A DNA stretch of 41,161 bases from Acidobacteriaceae bacterium (GCA_030041045.1 JASHOQ010000094.1:1-41161); one strand, 5' to 3'; counted from the first letter of the stretch, positions 23,083 through 31,609 are shown. A program made the numbers and translations. Notes: generated from the letters alone by a model not told the origin.

Positions 23083-23298
23083 TTGGCGCAGAAAAGAAAA
23101 TTCACCGTGCTGATCGAACGGGACGAGGAAGGCTATTTTGTCGCCACTGTACCGAGCCTTCGCGGCTGCCATACGCAGGCCAAGAGCCTCGACACGCTCA
23201 TGAAACGCGTCCGCGAGGTGATTGCCCTGTGCCTGGAGGAGGACAACGGCCCCAGCGGCACTCTTGAACTGGTCGGGATTCAGCAAGTGACGGTATGA
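23083..23298 (+). CDS. hicB: HicB-type antitoxin
   Basis: The 71-residue product has the HicB fold signature: KFTVLIERDEEGYFVATVPSLRGC, then HTQAKSLDTLMKRVREVIALCLEE. It should bind and inhibit HicA. It starts with TTG at 23083 behind GGGAGCAGAGC. It lacks the C-terminal DNA-binding domain of longer HicB proteins, so self-regulation through it is doubtful. The last four bases (ATGA) overlap the start of hicA. Confidence 0.88.
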   Translation: MAQKRKFTVLIERDEEGYFVATVPSLRGCHTQAKSLDTLMKRVREVIALCLEEDNGPSGTLELVGIQQVTV

Positions 23299-23519
23299 AC
23301 CGCCTTCCGCGCATTAAGGGCAGAGAGCTTGTCCGGGCGCTCGAGAGGGCCGGCTTTCTCGCCGAAAGAACCCGCGGGAGCCACGTATTCCTCAAGCATC
23401 CCGATGGCAGAACCACAACCGTTCCCATTCATGCAGGTGAGACGATTGGCCCGGGCCTCCTGCGCGCAATTCTGCGCGACGTGGAGCTCTCCGCGGGCGA
23501 GCTGGCTGAGTTTCTTTAA
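23295..23519 (+). CDS. hicA: HicA-type mRNA interferase toxin
   Basis: The 74-residue product has the HicA double-stranded-RNA-binding-like fold: IKGRELVRALERAGF, then RTRGSHVFLKHPDG with the catalytic His30, then TTVPIHAGETIGPGLLRAILRD. It cleaves mRNA during translation when free of HicB. It is translationally coupled to hicB by the ATGA overlap. The antitoxin-first order is common in the HicBA family alongside the opposite one. Confidence 0.9.
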   Translation: MNRLPRIKGRELVRALERAGFLAERTRGSHVFLKHPDGRTTTVPIHAGETIGPGLLRAILRDVELSAGELAEFL

Positions 23520-23574
23520 GCGGCGATTTCAGCGGCCTGAAGGCCACTGCTCCTTCCCGAACTCGTTGAGGATC

Positions 23575-23638
23575 GTGCTTTCCCACCCTTGCGACAAAAA
23601 CAAGAACGTCGCAAGGATGGGGCACCCATTTTTGTGGC
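23575..23638 (+). repeat. Palindromic intergenic repeat family B, copy 1
   Basis: The plan is GTGCTTTCCCACCC, an 8-bp stem CTTGCGAC/GTCGCAAG (23588-23595 with 23608-23615), then GATGGGGCACCCATTTTTGTGG. Copies 2 and 3 lie at 24894 and 24984. Confidence 0.85.
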
Positions 23639-23674
23639 AAGTCAGGCAGACGAAAGGCCAGTCACGGCCAGTAT

Positions 23675-24808
23675 CTACTCGCCGAGTTTCGTGAGGCGCA
23701 CGGTGCGGCCTTCGCGGGCGGAGGTGCGGGCCGCGTCGAGGATCTGCATGACGATCACGTTGGTGTCGAGGGCGCTCAGGTCGCCCTGGTCCAGATTGTG
23801 GCCGTTTTGGATCTGGCCATTGAGGACAGCGGCGAGGTAGTCGAGCGAATTGCTCTGCGGAGTGGTGAGGCGCGGCGCGGTGACAAGCTGCTCGTCATGG
23901 TCATGCTCGTGACGAATGCGGAGCTGGTCTGCGGCGACAGTGATGGCGTACCCGGTTGCGCCGTACACTTCCATGTCCTTGCGGCCGAAGGGCCAGTTCC
24001 ATGAGGCCTGGATCACCGCTTGCGCATGCGGGTACTGGAGGACGATGGTCGCGTCGTCGTCGACGCGCGGGTAGAGCTCCGGCTTGTCGTGATTGGTAAC
24101 GGCGGTGACGGTGAGCGGGGTTTCGCCGCGCATGAGCCAGGTCATGAGATCGACGCCATAGCAGCCGAAGTCATAAAGAGCGCCGGCGCCGTTCTGTGCG
24201 GGGTCCGTGAGCCAGGCGAGGAACTCAGGCTGAACGCCGATTTCTTTGGGGCCCTGGTGGCCGTCGTGGACGACGACGCGGCGCACCTCGCCGAGGCGGC
24301 CCGACCGCAGCTCATCGTAAGCAGCCTGGTTGCTCGCATACCAGGTGGTTTCGTAATTCACCAGGACGTGAATCTTGTGGTAGCGCGCGATTGTGCGGAT
24401 GGCGAGAGCGTCGTCGAGCGAGATCGTGAGCGGCTTTTCCACCATCACGGAGACGCCGTATTGCGCGGCAATGCCGATGGCGTGGCGGTGTTCGGCGATG
24501 GAGGTGTAGACGAGCACGGCCTGGGGATGGGTGCGCTCGATCATGTTGGCTTCGCTCTTGTAGAGGATGGTCTCCGGGAGGTTGAATTCCTGCCGGTACT
24601 TGGCGAGGAGGGCCGGATCGGCGTCGGCCACGCCCACGAGCTGAACGTTTGCGTGGCTGGGCAGGGCGTGGAGAAAGCCCTCCACGTGCCCGTGCTCGAG
24701 TCCGACGATGGCGACGCGGAGGGGAGTTGGCGGCGGTGCTGGGTTTTGTCCTGACAGGTTAAACGCGGTGACAGCGAGAAGGACCATGGCGGCGAGACGC
24801 AGGTGCAT
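23675..24808 (-). CDS. Exported Gfo/Idh/MocA-family oxidoreductase
   Basis: The 377-residue protein starts at ATG 24808 (AAGGGAAA upstream); residues 1-20 are a signal peptide ending NLSG, followed by a Pro-rich linker. The NAD(P)-binding domain opens LRVAIVGLEHGH and VGVADADPAL, and the family's EKP motif is present as VMVEKPLTIS. The C-terminal half is the beta-sheet substrate domain, with YDFGCYGVDLMTWL. Members oxidise, reduce or hydrolyse sugars. Export is less usual for a nucleotide-dependent enzyme; if no Tat twin-Arg is present (none seen), the cofactor source is unclear. It is flanked on both sides by family B repeats. Confidence 0.9.
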   Translation of the reverse strand: MHLRLAAMVLLAVTAFNLSGQNPAPPPTPLRVAIVGLEHGHVEGFLHALPSHANVQLVGVADADPALLAKYRQEFNLPETILYKSEANMIERTHPQAVLVYTSIAEHRHAIGIAAQYGVSVMVEKPLTISLDDALAIRTIARYHKIHVLVNYETTWYASNQAAYDELRSGRLGEVRRVVVHDGHQGPKEIGVQPEFLAWLTDPAQNGAGALYDFGCYGVDLMTWLMRGETPLTVTAVTNHDKPELYPRVDDDATIVLQYPHAQAVIQASWNWPFGRKDMEVYGATGYAITVAADQLRIRHEHDHDEQLVTAPRLTTPQSNSLDYLAAVLNGQIQNGHNLDQGDLSALDTNVIVMQILDAARTSAREGRTVRLTKLGE

Positions 24809-24893
24809 GCGGGGATTTCCCTTCGTGGAAGTGCGGATTGATTGTAAGGGGTCGGCGCGGCAGCAAGCCGGCTGGGTCGGCGGGTTGAGGTTT

Positions 24894-24956
24894 GTGGTCT
24901 CCCACCCTGGCGGCAAAAGCAAATACGCCGCAAGGGCGAGGCGCCCGTTTTTGTGG
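24894..24956 (+). repeat. Family B repeat, copy 2
   Basis: The outer parts match copy 1 (CTCCCACCC and CCCGTTTTTGTGGC). The stem is TGGCGGC with GCCGCA, different from copy 1 but still paired. It lies just upstream of the exported oxidoreductase gene. Confidence 0.75.
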
Positions 24957-24983
24957 CCGGCTCAAAGCGAAAAAGTCGAGGTT

Positions 24984-25040
24984 GTGCTTTCCCACCCTTA
25001 ACGCAAAAAGCGCGTTTAGGATGGGGCACCCATTTTCGTG
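24984..25040 (+). repeat. Family B repeat, copy 3, overlapping a gene end
   Basis: This copy reads GTGCTTTCCCACCCTT, AACGC, AAAAA, GCGCGTT, TAGGATGGGGCACCC and ATTTTCGTG. The stem AACGC/GCGTT again differs in sequence but pairs (with one extra C). On the minus strand it encodes the last eight residues and stop of the zinc-ribbon gene. Confidence 0.85.
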
Positions 25041-25849
25041 TCCTGCTTGCGGAGGCAGGGGCGGCAGAGCACGGGCCGGCCCTGGTTGGGCTTGAAAGGA
25101 ACCACGGTTGAAGCTCCGCACGCGGCGCAGGCCAGGGTGGTTTTGCGGCGCGCGGGCGCGGCGCCGCTCCGGAGCTCGGCGCGGCACTTGCGGCAGTGCT
25201 TCGGATCGTGGAGGAAATGGCGCTGCTCAAAGAAAAACTGTTCTCCGGCGCTGAAGACGAATTCCACGCCGCAGTTGGCGCACGTCAAAAGTTTGTCGCC
25301 AAGAGTGGTCCAGCCGGGAGCGGCGACAGCGGTGAAGGTGCGAGCCGATCGCGCGCGTTCGCGCTCGGTTCGGAATCTCTCCCCTTCGGCCTTTGCCTCC
25401 GCGCAGAGCCGCTTGGCTCGTTCGCGAATCGACTCCGAGCGGCGGATAAGCGCGCGCCCGCGCGCAATGAGCGCCGCCACGCTCCCGACCCAGGCGCGCG
25501 GCGAAGCCGATGGGGGAACGATCAGATCGAAATCCGCTTCGGCGGGGTCCGTTTCGGCGTGGAGCGGCATTTCGACCTGCTGGCTGCCGTCGGCGGAAAA
25601 CGAGAGCAGGCTTCGGGTGCGAAAGAGGATCGACGGCGCCGAAGAAAAGGATCGGGCGGCGCGAAGGGCAAGCGGCAGCGCCTCTTCTTCCAGGTCGGAG
25701 AAGGACACGGCGTCGCGGTCGGCTTCGTATTTGAGGGCATCCTGAAACTCGAGGAAGGTTGCGCAGCGATGGATGGAGAATCCGGCGTTCTTCAGGAATA
25801 GAAAGCGCTCGGAAAGCTCTTGTCCGAAATGGAGGATGCCGGAAGCCAT
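25016..25849 (-). CDS. Zinc-ribbon protein with two CxxC pairs of motifs
   Basis: The 277-residue protein starts at ATG 25849. An N-terminal alpha/beta part (about 1-120) is followed by an Arg/Glu-rich helix (about 125-170, probably coiled-coil) and two zinc sites. The first is CANC (190, 193) with CRKC (219, 222), enclosing EFVFSAGEQFFFEQRHF, the layout of the probable zinc-ribbon PF13451. The second is CAAC (241, 244) with CRPC (262, 265), enclosing VVPFKPNQGRPV, as in CxxC zinc-binding tails. It is presumably cytoplasmic and nucleic-acid or protein binding; the function is unknown. The final eight codons and the TAA come from a family B repeat. Confidence 0.85.
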   Translation of the reverse strand: MASGILHFGQELSERFLFLKNAGFSIHRCATFLEFQDALKYEADRDAVSFSDLEEEALPLALRAARSFSSAPSILFRTRSLLSFSADGSQQVEMPLHAETDPAEADFDLIVPPSASPRAWVGSVAALIARGRALIRRSESIRERAKRLCAEAKAEGERFRTERERARSARTFTAVAAPGWTTLGDKLLTCANCGVEFVFSAGEQFFFEQRHFLHDPKHCRKCRAELRSGAAPARRKTTLACAACGASTVVPFKPNQGRPVLCRPCLRKQDTKMGAPS

Positions 25850-26131
25850 GGTGGGTGCGACCCTCGAAGAAAACGTGTGCAAAGCGCTGGGTGCGGGAAA
25901 GGTGCGCAGAAAAGACGTGGGGGGGCCTAAGTTTTCCCTGGGGTTATGGCTTTAACTTTTCGCCCCTTTTCGGCGATTGTCAAGAGGTTTTAGCGGGCTG
26001 GGCGGTCCGGCTCAGGATGCGGGGCAGCTCCGAGGAAGCCTCCGTGGCAACCGAACAGACAGCCAGAACATCCCCTATAAGACGCGGCATCGGAGCTGCG
26101 AGGGCGAATTCATAAGATCAGGAGTTCCTTT

Positions 26132-26695
26132 ATGTCCATCCCCCGTTTTCTTTGTCCTCGATTCCCGGGCCCTGGTTTCATGCGCGTTCGCCACAATTGC
26201 CGCCTGGGCTGGCTCCTGCTGCTTTGCGGAATCTTCATGATGGGCTCGCGCGCGGCGAAAGCGCAGTTGAACAACGATGCTTTCTTTGGCTACAGCCGTT
26301 TGGGCAGCAATCTGTTCGCGGCGGGCACGCCGGGATTGAATGGCTGGGAGGGCGGCCTGCACATCCACGTGAAGCCGTTCGTGGGCGTGGAGGGCGACGT
26401 GGCGCACTATGGGCTGGGCGCGGGCAGCGGGACCGCGAGATCGACGACGGTTCTTTTCGGACCGCGCGTCACGCTGAAGGCGGCGGGGTTTCACATCCTT
26501 GGCCACGCCATGATCGGCGGCGAACACACCCTCTCCAACACCACTTATTCGTATGCGCTGGGCGGAGGGGTAGACGTGCCCATTGTGCCCATGTTTGCGT
26601 GGCGGGTGCAGGCAGACCGGATCAGCGCGCCAACCACATCGCCCGGGAACGCGACCCATGGGCGGTTCACGACTGGGCTCGCTTTCCGGTTCTAA
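26132..26695 (+). CDS. Outer-membrane beta-barrel protein, small
   Basis: The 187-residue protein begins at ATG 26132 with CAGGAG eight bases upstream; a second possible start at 26180 gives a shorter, more typical signal peptide (LGWLLLLCGIFMMGSRAAKAQ). The mature part alternates hydrophobic and polar residues, with Gly-rich turns and strands such as WEGGLHIHVKPFVGVEGDV, RVTLKAAGFHILGHAMIGG and WRVQADRI, and ends in GLAFRF, a C-terminal Phe as required for Bam insertion. It looks like an eight-strand porin-like barrel (OmpA/OmpW type). Substrate unknown. Confidence 0.85.
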   Translation: MSIPRFLCPRFPGPGFMRVRHNCRLGWLLLLCGIFMMGSRAAKAQLNNDAFFGYSRLGSNLFAAGTPGLNGWEGGLHIHVKPFVGVEGDVAHYGLGAGSGTARSTTVLFGPRVTLKAAGFHILGHAMIGGEHTLSNTTYSYALGGGVDVPIVPMFAWRVQADRISAPTTSPGNATHGRFTTGLAFRF

Positions 26696-26779
26696 GAATC
26701 TGGAGCGGCTTCATCCAATCGGGGATGGCCGCGGACCGGGCGGCGTAAACCGGGGTTAGGCCCATGGCGTCCATTCCCT

Positions 26780-27049
26780 GTGAAGGAGATGAGAGCGCTG
26801 GCTCCTGAAAAGCGATTCCGCTGTCCGTGCTGTGGATACCGCACGTTGGAGGCTCCCGCGGCGCTGGCGCTCTGCCCCGTGTGCTGGTGGGAGGATGACG
26901 GGCAGGAGGACGAAGACGCGGGCGATGTGCGGCTGACGGTGAACGGCCAGCTCAGCTTGAGCGAGGCGCGGGCGTATTACTCGAGCTGCGGCGCGGCGCA
27001 TCCGCGCTTTTTGCCGTACGTGCGTAAGCCGGCCATCTCCGAGCGCTGA
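26780..27049 (+). CDS. CPCC-domain protein
   Basis: The 89-residue product carries the cysteine-rich CPCC domain (PF14206-like): RCPCCGYRTLE with Cys15, Cys17 and Cys18, then LCPVCWWEDDGQ with Cys32 and Cys35, then LSLSEARAYYSSCGA. These cysteines probably bind zinc. The domain is small and often occurs alone; its role is unknown. The start is GTG at 26780 or ATG at 26789. It stands between a beta-barrel gene and the repeat upstream of tig. Confidence 0.85.
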   Translation: MKEMRALAPEKRFRCPCCGYRTLEAPAALALCPVCWWEDDGQEDEDAGDVRLTVNGQLSLSEARAYYSSCGAAHPRFLPYVRKPAISER

Positions 27050-27180
27050 ATTTCTCTTCCATAGTCCTTCGCCTTCGCATATGCAGTGCAAAATGCTTTT
27101 CCGGCGTGGTTGCGCGCGGAGGGCGGGCGCGCGGGTTTGACCCTGTTCGCGAATCCCCATTACCATAGATTGAGCGGTTT

Positions 27181-27291
27181 AGAGCGGTTTCAGAGTGAGC
27201 GTGTCCATTTTCCGCATCGTACAAGGCGGCTCTTTCTTCAGGAAAAAGCCGCTTGGTTTAGGCAGCTTCGGGACGCGGCAACTCTGAAACC
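27181..27291 (-). repeat. Family P palindromic element, complete divergent copy
   Basis: Read on the minus strand this aligns over its full length with 6723-6835, including GTCCCGAAGC in the left part and CCGCTCT at the end. The outer inverted repeat is GGTTTCAGAGT/ACTCTGAAACC (against GGTTTCACAGT/ACTGTGGAACC), and the inner stem is GCGGCTTTTTC/GAAAGAGCCGC (against GTGGCTTTTTC/GAAAAAGCCAC). The changes are paired. It lies in the 433 bases between the CPCC gene and tig, which otherwise hold no gene. Confidence 0.85.
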
Positions 27292-27482
27292 TCAGTACCC
27301 GGCCGGAAGCGTGCATGTTGCGCAAGAGCGCGCAGCCGGCGGATGGCGTGAACAGGCGGCGCAGGGCAGGGGGAAATGCGGACCCGGCGCGAGAAAAATC
27401 CGCCCCCATGTGCGTGAATGGGGTCGAAAGGTCGGGCGCCGATTGAGCGCCCCGAATCAGAAAAGGCTGGAAGGCGAAAACC

Positions 27483-28874
27483 TTGAGTTCCCCGAGCACC
27501 CTCGAAAACAATCCCTCCCCTGAGATGTCCGGCGCGGGGCACGAAGCCGGAACCGAAGGCCACAGCCACGAAGGACACGAAGGCCACCAGCCCCACGAGC
27601 ACGGGCCGGTGCTGAACCCGGAGTGTACGCGCGAGCTGGTGGTGGAAGCTCCTGCCGAAGAGGTATCGAAGGCCTTCCGGCGGGTGACGGCCAACTATCG
27701 CAAATATGCGCGGATTCCGGGATTCCGCCCGGGCAAGGTGCCGGAGACAGTGATCCGGCGCAAGTTTGCGAATGAGATCCGCAAAGAAGTGATTGACGCG
27801 CTGCTGGGGGAGAGGTTCAACAAGGCGGTGCAGGAGCTGGGCGTGCGCCCGGTGGGCCAGCCGCAGGTGACCGAGCTTAAGGTGGAAGAGGGTGCGCCGC
27901 TGGTGGCCAAGGCGGTATTCGAATTTCTTCCGGAGTTCTCGATCGAGGGCTATCAAAGTGTCAAGGTCGAGAAGCCTCAGGCGGAGGTGACCGAAGAGGA
28001 GTTCAAGCGCGAGATCGAGCAGTTGCGCGAATCGCGGGCGACGATTGAGCCGGTGGAAGAGGAGCGCGCGCTCGAAGACGGCGACTGGGCGCAGATCCGC
28101 TACAAGGGCGAGGTGCAGGGAGACGCAGAAGCCGCGCCGGTGAGCGGTGAGGATTCTCTGGTCGAGGTGGGCGGCAAGGACACAGTGGAAGCGTTCTCCG
28201 CTGTTTTGCGCGGCGCCGGGGTGGGCCAGGAGCTGAAGGCCGAAGTGGTGTATCCGGCCGATTATGGCGAGCCCAAGCTGGCCGGAAAGACGGTTGCGTA
28301 CGAGTTGGAAGTAAAGGGAATCAAGAAACGCACTGTGCCGGAACTGGACGACGATTTTGCGCGGGAGATCGGCGACTACGCGAATTATGCCGAGCTGGAG
28401 TCGAAGGTGCGCGAGCACCTGGCCGGCCGCAAGCGGCGCGCGGTGGAGAACGAGACCAAGGAGCGGTTGTTTGCGGCTCTGGCCGAGCGGTTTCCCTTTC
28501 CGGTACCGGAGTCGCTGGTGCAGGATCAGGTGGATGCGCGCCTGGAGCGGGGCCTGCGCGCATTGGCGGCCCAGGGCATGCGCGCGGAGCAGATGCGCAA
28601 AATGGACTTTACCCGGTTGCGCGCGGCCCAGCGCGACGCCGCCATAGCCGAGGTAAAGACGGGGATTCTGCTGGACCGGATTGCCCGGGAAGAGAAGCTG
28701 GAAGTGGGCGAAGAGGAGCTGGACCGGGAGCTGCAAATGCTTGCGCTGCAAGCACGTGAGCCGTTCGATACCCTGAAAGTGCGATTGACTCAGGACGGCG
28801 GTCTGGCTAGAATCCGTGAGCAGTTGAGGCGCGAGAAAACCGCCAATCTGCTTTACCAACGGCTGCCGGGTTAG
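27483..28874 (+). CDS. tig: Trigger factor with a His-rich N-terminal extension
   Basis: Trigger factor binds the ribosome exit tunnel and helps new proteins fold. The 463-residue protein has the ribosome-binding domain (about 45-155, with the signature FRPGKVPETVIRRKF, corresponding to GFRxGKxP), a FKBP-like prolyl isomerase domain (about 195-280, DGDWAQIRYKGEV and YPADYGEPKLAGKTV) and a helical C-terminal chaperone domain. The first 42 residues are an addition, with seven His between positions 20 and 40 (HSHEGHEGHQPHEHG), a likely metal-binding tail. The start is TTG with GGAAGGCG upstream. It heads the tig-clpP-clpX cluster. Confidence 0.95.
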   Translation: MSSPSTLENNPSPEMSGAGHEAGTEGHSHEGHEGHQPHEHGPVLNPECTRELVVEAPAEEVSKAFRRVTANYRKYARIPGFRPGKVPETVIRRKFANEIRKEVIDALLGERFNKAVQELGVRPVGQPQVTELKVEEGAPLVAKAVFEFLPEFSIEGYQSVKVEKPQAEVTEEEFKREIEQLRESRATIEPVEEERALEDGDWAQIRYKGEVQGDAEAAPVSGEDSLVEVGGKDTVEAFSAVLRGAGVGQELKAEVVYPADYGEPKLAGKTVAYELEVKGIKKRTVPELDDDFAREIGDYANYAELESKVREHLAGRKRRAVENETKERLFAALAERFPFPVPESLVQDQVDARLERGLRALAAQGMRAEQMRKMDFTRLRAAQRDAAIAEVKTGILLDRIAREEKLEVGEEELDRELQMLALQAREPFDTLKVRLTQDGGLARIREQLRREKTANLLYQRLPG

Positions 28875-28984
28875 GGCCCCAAAAACGGTTGCGGCTGAGG
28901 CGCACCGGCGGGGTGGATGGAGACCGGCGCGGTCAACGAAAACGGGCGTGACGAGCCCCTGAAGCAGAGCGGAAGAGCGGAAAT

Positions 28985-29575
28985 ATGGCTTTAGTACCCA
29001 TGGTGGTTGAGCAGACGAGCCGGGGCGAGCGCGCGTACGACATTTATTCGCGCCTGTTGCGGGATAACATTATCTTTCTGGGTACGCCGATCGACGACCA
29101 GATTGCGAACCTGGTGGTAGCGCAAATGCTGTTCCTGCAGGGGGAAGACCCGGAGAAGGACATTTCGCTCTATATCAATTCCCCGGGGGGATCGATTACG
29201 GCGGGGCTGGCCATTTACGACACCATGCAATTCATCAAGAACAGCGTGGTAACGTATTGCATCGGGCAGGCGGCGAGCATGGGGGCGTTTCTGCTGCTTG
29301 CGGGGAACAAGGGCAAACGGTTCGCGCTTCCGAATTCACGCATCCTCATCCACCAGCCGTCCATGGGGGGGTTGAGCGGGCAGGCGACCGATATCGATAT
29401 TCATGCCCGGGAGATTTTGCGCATTCGCGAAATAACGAATACACTCATGGCTAAGCACACCGGTCAACCCCTGGAGCGCATCGAGCGGGACGTGGAGCGC
29501 GACTTCATCATGAACGCGGAGCAGGCCAAGGAGTACGGCATCGTGGACGAGATTATCGACCGGCCGCGGGTGTAG
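28985..29575 (+). CDS. clpP: ATP-dependent Clp protease proteolytic subunit
   Basis: ClpP forms the 14-subunit chamber that degrades proteins fed in by ClpX. The 196-residue protein has the catalytic Ser98 in GQAASMGAF, His123 in LIHQPSMGG and Asp173 in VERDFIMNA. It also has [21 protein letters not shown], the oxyanion region. It starts at ATG with GGAAGAGCGGAA upstream. The short N-terminus suggests little or no propeptide. The coiled-coil gene begins 28 bases later. Confidence 0.97.
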   Translation: MALVPMVVEQTSRGERAYDIYSRLLRDNIIFLGTPIDDQIANLVVAQMLFLQGEDPEKDISLYINSPGGSITAGLAIYDTMQFIKNSVVTYCIGQAASMGAFLLLAGNKGKRFALPNSRILIHQPSMGGLSGQATDIDIHAREILRIREITNTLMAKHTGQPLERIERDVERDFIMNAEQAKEYGIVDEIIDRPRV

Positions 29576-29603
29576 GGGCATAGAGCAAGGAGCGCGATCA
29601 GCG

Positions 29604-30092
29604 ATGGGGTTCATCGAAGAGGGTCGGCAGCTTATTCAGGATTTTGTCACGCCGGAGATCCGGGCGATTGACGCGCGGCTAAAGGCACTTGAAAAGAAGA
29701 TGGAAGGGCTTGAGGGAAAGATCGACGGGGTTCGGTCTGGGCTTGAGGGAAAGATCGATCAAGTGGATTCGAAGATCGACAGCGTTCGGGCAGGGCTTGA
29801 GGGAAAGATCGATCAAGTGGATTCGAAGGTCGATAGCGTTCGGTCTGGGCTTGAGGGAAAGATTGACGGGGTTCGGTCTGGGCTTGAGGGAAAGATTGAT
29901 CAAGTGGATTCGAAGATCGACAGCGTTCGGTCAGGGCTTGAGGGAAAGATTGACGGGGTTCGATCTGGGTTGGAATCCAAGATGGACCGAAACCAGACAC
30001 AGGTAATGGACGCGTTCCATCGGATGGAGAATTACGGCCAGGTGCTTGAACGCCTGGCGCGGCTCGAGAGCAAGTTGCAGCACGTAGCATAA
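29604..30092 (+). CDS. Coiled-coil repeat protein inserted between clpP and clpX
   Basis: The 162-residue product is almost wholly coiled-coil. A start segment (MGFIEEGRQLIQDFVTPEIRAI) and an end segment (AFHRMENYGQVLERLARLESKLQ) enclose six repeats. Two unit types occur: 11 residues (GLEGKIDGVRS) and 18 residues (GLEGKIDQVDSKIDSVRS), in the order 11-18-18-11-18-11. Both lengths (11 and 11+7) keep the coil in phase. It has no signal peptide. The position between clpP and clpX on the same strand (gaps of 28 and 50 bases) implies co-transcription; a role with ClpXP is inference. No clear ribosome binding site: GAGCGCGATCAGCG. Confidence 0.75.
   Translation: MGFIEEGRQLIQDFVTPEIRAIDARLKALEKKMEGLEGKIDGVRSGLEGKIDQVDSKIDSVRAGLEGKIDQVDSKVDSVRSGLEGKIDGVRSGLEGKIDQVDSKIDSVRSGLEGKIDGVRSGLESKMDRNQTQVMDAFHRMENYGQVLERLARLESKLQHVA
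29706..29966 (+). repeat. Intragenic tandem repeat, units of 33 and 54 bp
   Basis: Six units of 33, 54, 54, 33, 54 and 33 bases all begin GGGCTTGAGGGAAAGAT. The units are almost identical at DNA level, including silent positions, so the expansion is recent and copy number probably varies. Confidence 0.95.
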
Positions 30093-30142
30093 GGGTAAGG
30101 CAAGAGACACGGATAGTTCGCCGGCAAGGGGAGTGAAACACA

Positions 30143-31414
30143 ATGAAAACGCGCACGGGACCTGAAGAAGCGCTACGCTGTTCGTTCTGCCATAAATCGC
30201 AGGACGCGGTGGCGAAGCTGATCTCTTCACCCAGCGACTATCCGCGCGCCTACATCTGCGACGAATGCGTCGCCGTTTGCAATTCAATCCTTGAGGACGA
30301 TCGCGGCGAGGCGGCGCCGGCCACGTTGGCCGGTCACCTGCCCAAGCCGCAAGAGGTCAAGGCCTTCCTCGACGATTACGTGATCGGCCAGGACCAGACC
30401 AAGAAAAAGCTCGCCGTTGCCGTCTACAACCACTACAAGCGCGTGCAGATGAACCGGCTGCGCAACAACGAAGTGGAGCTGGCCAAATCGAACATCCTGC
30501 TCATCGGGCCCACGGGCTCAGGAAAGACGCTGCTGGCGCATACGCTGGCCAAGATGCTGGATGTTCCCTTTGCCATTGTGGATGCGACCACGCTGACCGA
30601 GGCCGGGTACGTGGGCGAGGACGTGGAAAACATCATCCTCAAGCTGCTGCAGGCCGCCGACGGCGACGTGACGCGCACCCAGCAGGGCATTATTTATATT
30701 GATGAGATCGACAAGATCGGGCGCAAGGATGAAAACCCCTCCATTACCCGCGACGTGAGCGGCGAGGGCGTGCAGCAGGCGCTGTTGAAGATTCTCGAGG
30801 GCACCGTGGCCAATGTGCCGCCGCAGGGCGGGCGCAAGCATCCGCACCAGGAGTTCACGGCCGTCGATACCACCAACATTCTTTTCATCTGCGGCGGCGC
30901 CTTTGTGGGCCTGGAGCGCGTGGTGGGCCGGCGCGTGGGCAAGAAGGCGCTGGGATTCCGCACCGTGGACGCCGAAGCCGATGCGGCCACAACGCGCTCG
31001 CACCGCGACACCGAGCTGCTGCGCCGGACTGAGCCGCAGGATTTGATCAAGTATGGATTGATTCCCGAGTTCGTGGGCCGGCTGCCGGTGATGGGCATTC
31101 TCGACGAGCTCGACGAGGCGGCGCTGATTGAGATTCTCTCCAAGCCGCGCAACGCGATCCTGAAGCAATACCAGCGGCTGTTCGAGTACGAGAATGTGCG
31201 CCTGCATTTTACGCAGGAAGCGGTGTGCGCGGTAGCGCGTGAGGCGCTGGCGCGCAAGGTGGGCGCGCGCGGGCTGCGCATGATTCTCGAAGAGCTGATG
31301 CTCGACCTGATGTACCACCTGCCCTCGAACAAGCGGGCGCGCGATCTGGAGATTACCAAGGACATGGTGGAGCGGCGGGATCTTTCGCTGTGCCTGCTGG
31401 AGAAAGCGGGATAA
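30143..31414 (+). CDS. clpX: ATP-dependent Clp protease ATP-binding subunit ClpX
   Basis: ClpX is the hexameric AAA+ unfoldase that selects substrates for ClpP. The 423-residue protein has the N-terminal zinc-binding domain (Cys13, Cys16, Cys39, Cys42), Walker A GPTGSGKT at 122-129, Walker [12 protein letters not shown], the pore loop AGYVGEDVE and the sensor region [14 protein letters not shown]. The ClpP-docking IGF-type loop appears as LGFRTV, a common variant is LGF. AGGGGAG upstream of the ATG is the ribosome binding site. A terminator follows at 31445. Confidence 0.97.
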   Translation: MKTRTGPEEALRCSFCHKSQDAVAKLISSPSDYPRAYICDECVAVCNSILEDDRGEAAPATLAGHLPKPQEVKAFLDDYVIGQDQTKKKLAVAVYNHYKRVQMNRLRNNEVELAKSNILLIGPTGSGKTLLAHTLAKMLDVPFAIVDATTLTEAGYVGEDVENIILKLLQAADGDVTRTQQGIIYIDEIDKIGRKDENPSITRDVSGEGVQQALLKILEGTVANVPPQGGRKHPHQEFTAVDTTNILFICGGAFVGLERVVGRRVGKKALGFRTVDAEADAATTRSHRDTELLRRTEPQDLIKYGLIPEFVGRLPVMGILDELDEAALIEILSKPRNAILKQYQRLFEYENVRLHFTQEAVCAVAREALARKVGARGLRMILEELMLDLMYHLPSNKRARDLEITKDMVERRDLSLCLLEKAG

Positions 31415-31444
31415 GCTCTACCCTGCGTTTGCTGTTTTTGGAGC

Positions 31445-31477
31445 AACCCTCATGCCTGGCGTGAGGGTTTTGCTTTT
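31445..31477 (+). terminator. Rho-independent terminator after clpX
   Basis: AACCCTCA (31445-31452) pairs with TGAGGGTT (31462-31469) across a nine-base loop and is followed by TTGCTTTT. It lies 31 bases after the clpX stop and closes the tig-clpP-clpX unit. Confidence 0.8.
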
Positions 31478-31609
31478 GCAGCCGGCTCTGGTCCAGGTGC
31501 CAGCTGAGCGGTGAATCAGCCATCCCACGGGCACTCAGGGCCGTGGTGCCGGAGCGATCTCCGAGTCGTTGCCTTCGCCGACGGCTGCCACTTGCGTGGA
31601 TCGCTGCCG

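Noticed and set aside
27258..28859. Open frame of 533 codons opposite tig
   Set aside because: It is the antisense of a well-supported trigger factor gene.
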